Shown: one piece after another, positions 23,636 to 32,200 of the stretch
Layout of the letters: every line of letters begins with the position of its first letter
Position numbering within the stretch: position 1 is the first letter of the stretch
IMG/VR virus record: IMGVR_UViG_3300020442_002661
Location: 21,963 to 85,962 of that record
DNA length: 64,000 nucleotides
Source of the DNA: a virus
Direction: 5' to 3' (one strand)
Notes under the pieces: model-generated
Seen by the model: only the letters and a program-made list of their open reading frames with translations
Databases searched by the model: none
Told to the model about the DNA's origin: nothing
Program-made: the position numbers and the translations under genes

Positions 23636-25107
23636 TGCAACATTTTTATGATGGACAAATAAGAAGATACGTTACTCAAATGGTAAGACTTATGAGTAAT
23701 TTCTCTGTAAAAGATGGTTCAGGTACATTAAAACAAGTTCCTGTTATGTATGGTGATTTAACTAGACAGGTTGCAAGTATTATACGAGATAATAGTGAAA
23801 ACAAAATACCTAGTGCTCCACGTATGGCAGTTTATATAAATTCATTAGAAATGGATAGGTCTAGAACAGCTGATGCAAGTTATGTTAGCAAAGTAAATAT
23901 CCGTGAACGTGCTTATGATGAAAACAACGAGGAATATCTAAATACACAAGGTAAAAATTATACTGTAGAACGACTTATGCCAACGCCTTACACCCTTGGC
24001 TTTACTGTTGATATATGGAGTTCAAACACAGATCAAAAATTACAGATTATGGAACAAATACTTACATTGTTCAATCCTAGTTTAGAAATACAAACAACAG
24101 ACAACTATATAGACTGGACAAGTTTAAGTGTTGTTAATATGGAAGGCATTACATTTAGTTCAAGAAGTATTCCTGTAGGTGTTGACAGTGACATTGATGT
24201 TGCTAACATGACATTTACAACACCTATCTATTTGTCACCTCCTATTAAGGTTAAGAGACTAGGTGTTATTACAAATATTATAACAAGTGTATTCAACGAA
24301 GATAAAGGTACAATAGATTTAAGTTTGAGTAGACCTGAATTAAAAGCATATGATGATAGTGTAATAGCTGGATCTAAACCTACAACAGATGGTAACACTG
24401 AAACTGTAAACGACAGTAACGCTATACCTGTTAACGTAAGTCATAAAAATTATGGTATTTACATCACAGGTACTATGGCGCAATTAGTTGCAAACAATAG
24501 AGTAGGTAGCACTAATTGGCGCAATGTAATTGATACTTACCCTGGTCAATATCAAGATGATATTAGCAGGTTGTACATAAGACGCAGTGACGAAAATAGA
24601 GATGTTACAGGAACAATTAGTTTAAATCCAAATGATGAAACACAATTAATGGTAAATTGGGATTTAGATTCATTCCCAAGTAATACTATAATAAATGGAC
24701 CTACTAGATTAAATGCACAATGGACAAGCATAGATTACATAATAGATCCATTAAAAACTAATCCTATTACAGAAAACATGCGTGGACTTGGATCTCGTAT
24801 ATTATTGTTAAATGATATAGGTGATGCTGATAACGGAAATGAAGGTCCATCAGCATGGGATGGTAATTTCCAAGGTACTGATCTTGTTGCAAGTAAAGAT
24901 GATATTGTTGAATGGGATGGTAATCAGTGGCGCATTGTATTTGATGCAAGTGAAAATAAATTAGTATACAACGATGAAGTTTTAACCACAGTATACACAA
25001 CTAACCTAAAAACAGGTATACAATATCGTTGGGATGGTTCAGATTGGCTATTAAGTGTTGAAGGACTCTATCCAAACGGTACCTGGCGTCTAAGCCTAAA
25101 CGGCTAA
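23635..25107 (+). CDS. 15: gp15 tail sheath stabiliser/terminator
   Basis: This 490-aa protein resembles T4 gp15 (272 aa), the ring at the top of the tail. The start FYDGQIRRYVTQMVRLMSNF parallels the T4 start (FYNSSFRRY). Later segments (PTPYTLGFTVDIWSSNTDQK, then QIMEQILTLFNPSL) match the core, including the pattern 'IVEQILPYFQP' in T4. The extra C-terminus has two copies of a 'WDG..W' motif (VEWDGNQWRIV, YRWDGSDWLLS) as in the neck and sheath proteins. It is co-translated with gp14 and followed by the sugar cassette after 8 nt. Confidence 0.8.
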   Translation: MQHFYDGQIRRYVTQMVRLMSNFSVKDGSGTLKQVPVMYGDLTRQVASIIRDNSENKIPSAPRMAVYINSLEMDRSRTADASYVSKVNIRERAYDENNEEYLNTQGKNYTVERLMPTPYTLGFTVDIWSSNTDQKLQIMEQILTLFNPSLEIQTTDNYIDWTSLSVVNMEGITFSSRSIPVGVDSDIDVANMTFTTPIYLSPPIKVKRLGVITNIITSVFNEDKGTIDLSLSRPELKAYDDSVIAGSKPTTDGNTETVNDSNAIPVNVSHKNYGIYITGTMAQLVANNRVGSTNWRNVIDTYPGQYQDDISRLYIRRSDENRDVTGTISLNPNDETQLMVNWDLDSFPSNTIINGPTRLNAQWTSIDYIIDPLKTNPITENMRGLGSRILLLNDIGDADNGNEGPSAWDGNFQGTDLVASKDDIVEWDGNQWRIVFDASENKLVYNDEVLTTVYTTNLKTGIQYRWDGSDWLLSVEGLYPNGTWRLSLNG

Positions 25108-25115
25108 TTATTTTT

Positions 25116-25556
25116 ATGGACAAGATTATTTGCAGTGGAACTCTCTTTTATAGCCTCTCGAGTAAACGTTATTTGTTACTTAGACGTTGTGAAGGTAGAA
25201 CTAAAGGTACATGGGGACTTGTAGGCGGAACAAACGAAACTACAGAAACTCCTTGGGAAGCATTGAAAAGAGAAATATCTGAAGAAATAGGAAAACTGCC
25301 TGATATTCAAAAAACAATTCCACTTGAAACTTTTATTAGTACAGATCAAAAATTTCATTTTCACACTTATCTTTGTACAGTTCAAGAAGAATTTATTCCA
25401 GTGTTAAACAAAGAACATGACGGGTATGCGTGGGTTACTTCAGGTGGTTGGCCAAAGCCTTTACACCAAGGTTTGCGTAATACACTTAATAGTAAAATTA
25501 ATCAAGAAAAATTAGAAACAGTAACAAAAGTTCTTGATTTAATGTCTCAAATGTAG
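25116..25556 (+). CDS. NUDIX hydrolase
   Basis: This 146-aa protein has a complete NUDIX box: G38, E44 and REISEEIG (52-59), matching G-x5-E-x7-R-E-x2-E-E-x-G-x. Such enzymes split nucleoside diphosphates linked to another group, such as nucleotide sugars, dNTPs or caps. It begins 8 nt after gp15 and is followed by hldE. A role in sugar-nucleotide housekeeping within the cassette is plausible; the sequence does not say more. The hldE promoter lies inside its last codons. Confidence 0.85.
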   Translation: MDKIICSGTLFYSLSSKRYLLLRRCEGRTKGTWGLVGGTNETTETPWEALKREISEEIGKLPDIQKTIPLETFISTDQKFHFHTYLCTVQEEFIPVLNKEHDGYAWVTSGGWPKPLHQGLRNTLNSKINQEKLETVTKVLDLMSQM

Positions 25557-25562
25557 TATAGT
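25534..25562 (+). promoter_or_regulatory. Sigma70-like promoter of hldE
   Basis: TTGATT (25534-25539), 17 nt and TATAGT (25557-25562) lie in the last codons of the NUDIX gene, with the hldE ATG 5 nt below. Transcription would start at about the ATG, so the sugar cassette may be expressed apart from the late gp14 unit. Confidence 0.55.
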
Positions 25563-25567
25563 AAATT

Positions 25568-26815
25568 ATGATAAGAGTATATGGCGATATAATGCTAGAC
25601 AGGTGGATTAAAGGAGTATCACAGCGTGTTAGTCCTGAAGCACCAGTCCTTGTGTTACAAGAAGAAGAACAAATATTCTGCCCAGGCGGAGCAGGTAATC
25701 TTGCATTAAATATTGCAAGTCTTAATGGTAGTGTAAATGTATATGGTAGTATTGCACCAGATAAAGAAGGTTATAGAATTATTGATTGCTTTGAAAAGCA
25801 TCCAAAAATTAATTTTGCCGCTACACTAGATAGTAAAATTACAACTACAAAAAATAGATTAGTAGGTCAAGGAGGGCAACATATTGTACGTTGGGATAGA
25901 GAAGAACTTTATACCGGCGACGAAGCATACGAAAGATGTATAACAGATATAACAACAAAAGACATTGTGGTTGTAAGTGACTATGCAAAGGGAACTGTAA
26001 AAGAAAAAACTGTTTGGAATTTTGCTAGACGCTGTAAAACACTAGTAGATCCTAAACAAGCCCCTGCATATTATCAAGGAGCATATCTTGTAAAACCTAA
26101 TATGAAAGAATATGAAGGTTGGTTCGGAACATTCAATAAACTAGATGCATTAGATCATATTAAAACTTACGAATGGACCTATCTTGTTGTTACAGATGGT
26201 GCAAACGGTATGCATGTGTTAAGCGATGATGGAAGATATGAACATATTCAAGAAGAAGCAAAAGAAGTAGCAGACGTTACTGGTGCTGGAGACACTGTAC
26301 TGGCTGTCATTGCATACTTTATTGAACAAGGTTTAGATATGTTTGATGCTTGTAGGAAAGCATGTTATGCCGCGGCAAGAGCTGTAGAACACAGAGGAGT
26401 TCATGTAGTTACACATAACGACCTAGAAAAAGTAGTTTTTACAAACGGTGTTTTTGATATCTTGCACAAAGGACATTTACACTTATTGAAAGAAGCACGT
26501 AGTTTAGGTAATAAACTGATTGTAGCAATTAATACAGACGCAAGTGTACAAAGATTAAAAGGAAACGGCCGTCCTATTAACGATGTTCAAACAAGACAAG
26601 CACAATTAGAAGTATTGCCTTGGGTAGATGAGGTCATTACATTTACAGATGATACGCCTTTAGAACTTATTAATAAAATTAAACCAGATTTAATTGTCAA
26701 GGGTGGCGATTATAAAGTTGAAGATGTTGTTGGCCATGAGATTGCAGATGTGCATATTGTGCCTATAATAGACGGATTGTCGACATCTAATATAGTAGAA
26801 AAAATTACAATATGA
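25568..26815 (+). CDS. hldE: HldE-like bifunctional heptose kinase/adenylyltransferase
   Basis: This 415-aa protein has two domains. Residues 1 to about 285 are a PfkB-type kinase: DRWIKGVSQRVSPEAP, GGAGNLALNIASLNG and the late anion-hole motif VTGAGDTV. Residues of about 290-415 are a nucleotidyltransferase with TNGVFDILHKGHLHLL and VKGGDYKVEDVVG. This is the order of HldE (RfaE), which phosphorylates heptose-7-phosphate at C1 and later adds AMP in ADP-heptose synthesis. HldE is usually near 475 aa, so it is slightly short but carries both sites. It overlaps hldD by 4 nt. This is strong support for a phage heptose route. Confidence 0.85.
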   Translation: MIRVYGDIMLDRWIKGVSQRVSPEAPVLVLQEEEQIFCPGGAGNLALNIASLNGSVNVYGSIAPDKEGYRIIDCFEKHPKINFAATLDSKITTTKNRLVGQGGQHIVRWDREELYTGDEAYERCITDITTKDIVVVSDYAKGTVKEKTVWNFARRCKTLVDPKQAPAYYQGAYLVKPNMKEYEGWFGTFNKLDALDHIKTYEWTYLVVTDGANGMHVLSDDGRYEHIQEEAKEVADVTGAGDTVLAVIAYFIEQGLDMFDACRKACYAAARAVEHRGVHVVTHNDLEKVVFTNGVFDILHKGHLHLLKEARSLGNKLIVAINTDASVQRLKGNGRPINDVQTRQAQLEVLPWVDEVITFTDDTPLELINKIKPDLIVKGGDYKVEDVVGHEIADVHIVPIIDGLSTSNIVEKITI

Positions 26816-27636
26816 ACTTACTAATTACTGGCTCAAACGGATTTATAGGAAAAAATCTTGTAAATTATTTTGTTGATGAAGGACATACAGTTGCAGAATA
26901 TGATTACATAGAAAATGTAATTCCTGATTGTAGTCCTTTTGATCATGTTATTCATATGGGTGCTATTAGTTCTACAACAGAACGTAACGTAGAACAAGTC
27001 TTAACACAAAACTTAGATTTTAGTCATAGACTTTTACAAATTTGCGAAATGCAAGGAGTAAATTTAATTTATGCATCAAGTGCAAGCGTTTATGGAGATA
27101 CAGGCGTATTTAAAGAATATGGGCCCGTATATCCACAAAGTGCATATGCATGGAGCAAATACTTGTTTGACAGAACAATAAATCAAGTTGATAAAAAAGA
27201 TTGGATGTGCAACGTAAAAGGATTAAGATTCTTTAATGTTTACGGAGAGCATGAGGAAGATAAAGGTGATCAAATGAGTGTTTTTCATAAATTTAAAAAC
27301 CAAGCATTAGACACAGGAAAAGTTCATCCATTTGAAAATAGTAAAGAATATTTGAGAGATTTTATATATGTCGGCGATGTATGTAAAATTGTAGATAAGT
27401 TGTTAGATGTAGATGATAGTGGCATATACAATGTAGGTACAGGTACACCACGTAGTTTTCAAAGCATTGCAGAAGCAGTTGCAGAAAAATACAATGCAGA
27501 CATAGAACCAATACCTATGCCAGAAATACTTAAACAACAATATCAAAAATATACTTGTAGTGACAATACAAGACTACTTAAAGCAATAGGTAAATTTAAT
27601 TTTACAACACCGGAGGAATGGATATGCAAAGACTAG
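26812..27636 (+). CDS. hldD: HldD-like ADP-heptose 6-epimerase
   Basis: This 274-aa SDR protein has the NAD(P) loop TGSNGFIG (6-13), a YAWSK catalytic motif and HldD-like segments: GAISSTTE, YASSASVYG, RFFNVYG, EYLRDFIYVGDV and the final FQSIAEAVAEKY with IEPIPMPEILKQQYQ. HldD epimerises ADP-D-glycero-D-manno-heptose at C6. Normal length is about 310 aa. It overlaps hldE and the cupin gene (13 nt with the chosen cupin start). The match to HldD hallmarks is closer than to general epimerases such as GalE, but the exact substrate is inferred. Confidence 0.8.
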   Translation: MNLLITGSNGFIGKNLVNYFVDEGHTVAEYDYIENVIPDCSPFDHVIHMGAISSTTERNVEQVLTQNLDFSHRLLQICEMQGVNLIYASSASVYGDTGVFKEYGPVYPQSAYAWSKYLFDRTINQVDKKDWMCNVKGLRFFNVYGEHEEDKGDQMSVFHKFKNQALDTGKVHPFENSKEYLRDFIYVGDVCKIVDKLLDVDDSGIYNVGTGTPRSFQSIAEAVAEKYNADIEPIPMPEILKQQYQKYTCSDNTRLLKAIGKFNFTTPEEWICKD

Positions 27637-28046
27637 AAGGTAAAGTAGATAAAGGTTGGGGCTACGAAATAATTTGGGCCACAAATGAAAAATACTGTGG
27701 TAAAATACTTTTCTTTAACAAAAAAGGTTCAAAGTTTAGTATGCACTTTCATAGAGAAAAAGACGAAACATGGTTTGTTAACAACGGCAGTTTTGTTGTA
27801 CGCTGGATAGATACAAAAACAGCAACATTGTTTAGCCAAGTTCTTAAAGAAGGACAAACTTGGCATAATCCACCATTGCAACCACATCAATTAGAAGCAA
27901 TGGAAGATGGAAGCAGTATTACAGAAGTCAGCACAGCAGATAGTGTTGAAGACAACTACAGAGTAATTCCAGGTGATAGTCAATCGGAATTAACAACAAA
28001 AATTAAAGAGGTGGCAGATGCGCAGTCCAACGATAACGTGGAGTAA
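27624..28046 (+). CDS. Cupin protein in the heptose cassette
   Basis: This 140-aa protein has a single cupin barrel (KGWGYEIIWATNEKYCGKIL, then HFHREKDETWFVNNG and PPLQPHQLEA) with His residues placed as metal ligands. It starts with GWGYE, as sugar-phosphate isomerase or polysaccharide-related cupins do. The start at 27624 is chosen because GGAGG lies 7 nt upstream; the ATG at 27618 is too close to it. It overlaps hldD (13 nt) and the phosphatase gene (29 nt). It may isomerise or epimerise a sugar; function unproven. The nucleotidyltransferase-cupin at 340-1113 carries a related domain. Confidence 0.65.
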   Translation: MQRLEGKVDKGWGYEIIWATNEKYCGKILFFNKKGSKFSMHFHREKDETWFVNNGSFVVRWIDTKTATLFSQVLKEGQTWHNPPLQPHQLEAMEDGSSITEVSTADSVEDNYRVIPGDSQSELTTKIKEVADAQSNDNVE

Positions 28047-28653
28047 TGATGTAAACATTGATTTCTACAAACCAGATTATATTGCACCAAAGTGTGTTGT
28101 AGGTTTAGATAGAGATGGTGTTATTAATGTAGATATTGGAGATTACGTTTACAAAAAAAGTGACTGGAAATTTGAAGAGGGCAGTTTAGAAGCAATAGTA
28201 AAATTACGTAAATTAGGACACAAGATAGTTATTATAACTAATCAAGGCGGTATAGAAAAAGGTATCTACACACAAGAAGATGTAGAAAAATTACATGCAC
28301 ATATGTTTGAAGAATTTGGTAAGGCAGGTTGTCCTAGTATAGATGGATTGTACTACAGTGCATCAAGTGCAAAGAATGATATGTATGCAAAACCTAATAC
28401 AGGAATGTTTAAGCGTTGCGAAAAAGAAGTTCCTCATGTGAAATTTTCCCAAGGATATTATGTTGGTGATAGAATAAGAGATTTAAAGGCAGGATTAAAG
28501 ATGGGTGCGAAACCAATTCTAGTCCGAACTGGACATGGTAAAGAAACAGAAGAATTAATTAACAAAAGATTCACATATAAAAATATTAGGAAAGCAACAA
28601 AAGTATTTGATAACCTAGCCGCATTTGTTGATAGTTTAGATGATAATAGTTAG
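28018..28653 (+). CDS. gmhB: GmhB-like HAD phosphatase
   Basis: This 211-aa HAD-III enzyme has the catalytic GLDRDGVIN motif near residue 30 (first Asp the nucleophile), ITNQGGI, KPNTGMF and YVGDRIRDLKAG. It resembles GmhB, which removes the C7 phosphate from heptose-1,7-bisphosphate between the two HldE steps. The zinc-binding Cys/His loop of E. coli GmhB before the KPxPGM motif is absent (SASSAKNDMYAKP instead), so it may be a zinc-free variant. The first 25 residues are an extra stretch. Ribosome site GAGGTGG precedes the ATG. It overlaps the cupin and the next gene. Confidence 0.75.
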   Translation: MRSPTITWSNDVNIDFYKPDYIAPKCVVGLDRDGVINVDIGDYVYKKSDWKFEEGSLEAIVKLRKLGHKIVIITNQGGIEKGIYTQEDVEKLHAHMFEEFGKAGCPSIDGLYYSASSAKNDMYAKPNTGMFKRCEKEVPHVKFSQGYYVGDRIRDLKAGLKMGAKPILVRTGHGKETEELINKRFTYKNIRKATKVFDNLAAFVDSLDDNS

Positions 28654-29200
28654 AGACGATTACATTCCACAACATATACAAGATTATTTACATACAGCAG
28701 TATTTGGTACTGAAGAAATAAATGCTATGTTGCCCTTAACTGCAAAAGTAGAGCCCACAGCATATGATGGCGAAAATCCTTTGCCTGTTAGTTTTCAACA
28801 TGTGTTTATGAGTAGTACAAGTCACACAGAATGGTTTGGAAATTTTAGTAAAATACCACAAATAGTATGTAAGAAAATGGAAGTAGAGCTAATAGATATT
28901 ATTGCCGCAAGACTTTTTATAACTGTTCCGCACAAAACTAAATTAGAACATTATGCACCGCACACAGATAGACCAGAACCTCATCTTGGCTTAATTTATT
29001 ATGTAAACGATAGCGACGGAGACACACTTTTCTTTGACGATCCTAGTTTAGAAAACAATTGGAAACCAGAGATTATAGAAAGAGTAAGTCCAAAAAAAGG
29101 ACGTATTGTCTTGTTTGATGGTAGTCATTTACATGCAGGTGGATATCCTACTGATGTGCCTCGCTGTATTGTAAATTACAACATTAGAGCTGAACGTTAA
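28640..29200 (+). CDS. 2OG-Fe(II) oxygenase (prolyl-hydroxylase-like)
   Basis: This 186-aa protein has the full iron/2-oxoglutarate site: H108-T-D110 in YAPHTDRPEP, a distal His in GSHLHAGG (163/165), and R175 in VPRCIVNYN. The strand pattern (HLGLIYYVNDSDGDTLFF) is that of the small hydroxylases of phages. It follows the GmhB-like gene with overlapping ends and closes the plus-strand sugar cassette. Its stop shares TTAA (29197-29200) with the convergent 2475-aa gene. Unlike the tandem pair at 20375-21633, the H-x-D motif is intact. The substrate could be a sugar, a peptide or a small molecule. Confidence 0.8.
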   Translation: MIIVRDDYIPQHIQDYLHTAVFGTEEINAMLPLTAKVEPTAYDGENPLPVSFQHVFMSSTSHTEWFGNFSKIPQIVCKKMEVELIDIIAARLFITVPHKTKLEHYAPHTDRPEPHLGLIYYVNDSDGDTLFFDDPSLENNWKPEIIERVSPKKGRIVLFDGSHLHAGGYPTDVPRCIVNYNIRAER

Positions 29201-32200
29201 GCCTGTGCTTCACCCCATCTTAGAATTAAATTAGCATTTACATCTGAACCTGCTGTTTTATAAACATTAATTGCAAGAACGTCAGGTCCATTCGGGAATG
29301 TTCCTCTACCACCTAGTGTAGTATTAGTTAATTCTTTCAATTCACCAAGATCGATAGCGGCACGTTCTCCTGGTTGTGCAATAAATGATAGCACAGTTTC
29401 ACCTGGTTGTCCGTATGCTGGTGCACTAAATTCTAGTGTAATTGTTCCACTTCCTTGTGTAAGTGTACCTTGGCTGGCATTGTTAAAGTCAACTTCATAA
29501 TATTCGGTTCCTGCAAAGTCAACTAATTTAACATTGTTAATAATTGTGTTTGCAGGCCAACTTGGACTTGCACTTGTACTAGATACTGGTGTGCCGTTAG
29601 TTGCTCCGCTTGCTTCCCAACTTGACTTTGTTATAAATGCATAAGGTACGTTAGAGATATCAGCATGTGATTGAATTGTAAACGCATTTGCTGTATTTGC
29701 ATTAATATTACCTGTTAAGGATTGTGAAAAGAAGAAATATCCATAGTTACTACTTGGCGAAATATATCCGCCTGTAATTGTTGTACCCGCTGGCAATCTG
29801 TTACTTACAACAACTTTACCTAGCACAGGATCAATATTATCAGTGCCAAATGTAGATCTATAATCAGTTCCGCTTACATATGCAAAACTGTTACCATTCC
29901 TTGATCTACTTTGACCACTGTCTAGTATTGCATTTACAGTTGCTTGAGCAGTTAAGTTTGTAGTTGTTGTTGTAGCACCTGTAGACCACTGAATACCTGA
30001 ACCCGAAGCTACTTGGGCAAAGCTAGGTTGTCCACCTTGAGCAAGTGTGCTTAGACCTGTCCATGTTATCAATCCAGGGTTAACTGGATAGTTTTGAGGG
30101 TTAAGAATTCCTTCTACAACAATAGCACCTGTAGCGTTTGCTTCTGATGTAACTTCTAATCCTTGAAGTAATAATTGCGCTCTATTTAGAAGCTCTCTAT
30201 CACCTAAATCTCCCGGTATAGCATTAGAAACACTAGGTGCAAGTCTAATCATAAATGCAGTTTGTCTTGCATTTGTAACTGTTACACCTTGTTCAGTGTA
30301 ACTAAAGATATAACCTCTATCTTCATCGAACCCACCATCTGTTAAGAATGCTGATCCCCAATGTGATATAAGTGGTGTTGTAGTTTGACTTACAAGCACA
30401 ACACCTGTTCTTGCAGTATGGCTAGTAGCCCCTCCAGCTGTGTATGTTCTTGAAGCACCTGCTTGGAAGTTTGTTAAATTAGCACTTCTTGTACAGCCTG
30501 TAAGTTCATTAGTTGTACTATTTGTTGATGTATAACTAATAAGCTCGTTGTCTATATATACTGTACCTGCTGTTGGTAAGAAACTTACGCTTTCTACTGG
30601 AATAGTTGTTACAGCATCATCAATATCTGATTGTAATTTTGTATTTTGTCCTTCGTTAGTGACTTCGTAACGCACAGGCAAGTTTCCTGAACGCATAAAT
30701 GCTTCAGTGTTTACGTTTGAATTTCTAATTCTGTGTGCATATACAAATTCACCATTTGCTCCACGTACCATGTAGTCAATAAAACCAGCACCATACCATG
30801 AATACTCAATTCCAATCATCTGCATTTTGCTGTAAACAAAGTTATAACCACTTGGTCCAGTTCCGTCTAAACCATCTCTATTAAATTCACTTTGCTTAAC
30901 TTTTGTGTCGCTTATCAAACATACTTTTGTACCAGATGCAGTGTTAACACCTCTATAGTCTGGAGTAACAGTCATTGTTGTTTGGTCAGCAATATTTGTT
31001 ACAACGTGTGTCATTCCGCGGATAACAATTCTATCTCCTGCTTTTAATTGATCTCTGAACCTTGTGTTTACACCTGTTATACTATTACTGTCCGGATTAG
31101 CAGTTACCGTTCCTGCAATCTGTTTAGTTGCTGTTCTTAGACAAGCATATAAGTTGGTACCATCATATTCCCAATAGATACCATTTTGATCATCAAACAC
31201 TCCTGAACGAACAGTTGCACCATGCCATTTAAAGGTACTCATCTGTGCACCAAAACTTAATGTACCTGTAGTGCCACCTAATCTTTGATTTGATGTTACT
31301 TCAAAAGTTCTTTCGTCTGTAATGTCACTTACAGTGTATGTACCATCATATCCTTCAGTTTCAACACCGATAATTTGTATCTGTGCACCAATCTGTAGTC
31401 CATGATCATTATCATCTGTTGTAACAGTGATAGTTGAACCAATTTCAATACCGTCTGATGATATGCTACGTAAATCATAACTCGGTGCAAATAGTGCACC
31501 TGTTGTATACATAATACCTTTACCTGATTGATATCTAATATATTTTTTACTTTGACGTATTGCCTGTGCACCATGTTGTGGTCCGCCTGTACCTAATTGA
31601 ACACCACCGTCAAATGGTCTATGTATAAAGAACGAATCAGGTCTTGGATAAACAGTTCCTAGAATTGTATCAGTAGTTGTATCAATAGCACCTGCGGCTC
31701 TGGCTGTGAACGTTAATTGATTTAATTGTGGTACTGATGTAACTAAGAATGATCCTGCCGCTAATTTATGGTTATTTGTACCACCATCTTCTGTATCATC
31801 TGAATCAATACCTGTTATAAATGTATCACCAGGAACCAGTCCATGATTATTAGTAAATGTAATTAATAAAGTTGCTAATGCACTGAAACTAATATCTAGT
31901 GTAGTTGCAAGTTCTCCAGTTGATACTGCATCCATTGTAAATGTACTGTATAAATCTAAACTATCACCTGCATAAGCATCACCTTCGTGTGAAATAGTAA
32001 TAATGCCACCCATTGAATCTACACTATCTACAGTGATTGTCATGTCATTAGTTACTGTTGTACCGCCTAAGAATCCGCCATCAATTTTAATTTTATTTCC
32101 TGCCGCATAATCTTGGCCTGGAGAATTTAAAGATACTGTATATGTACCAACAGTTGAATCAGCTGTTGTTCCATCTCTTAGAATGTTAAAGTTACCACCA

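Noticed and set aside
26812-27636. Reading the epimerase as GalE or a dTDP-glucose dehydratase
   Set aside because: Its C-terminal segments (FQSIAEAVAEKY and PMPEILKQQYQ) and GAISSTTE fit HldD better, and its neighbours are HldE and a GmhB-like phosphatase.
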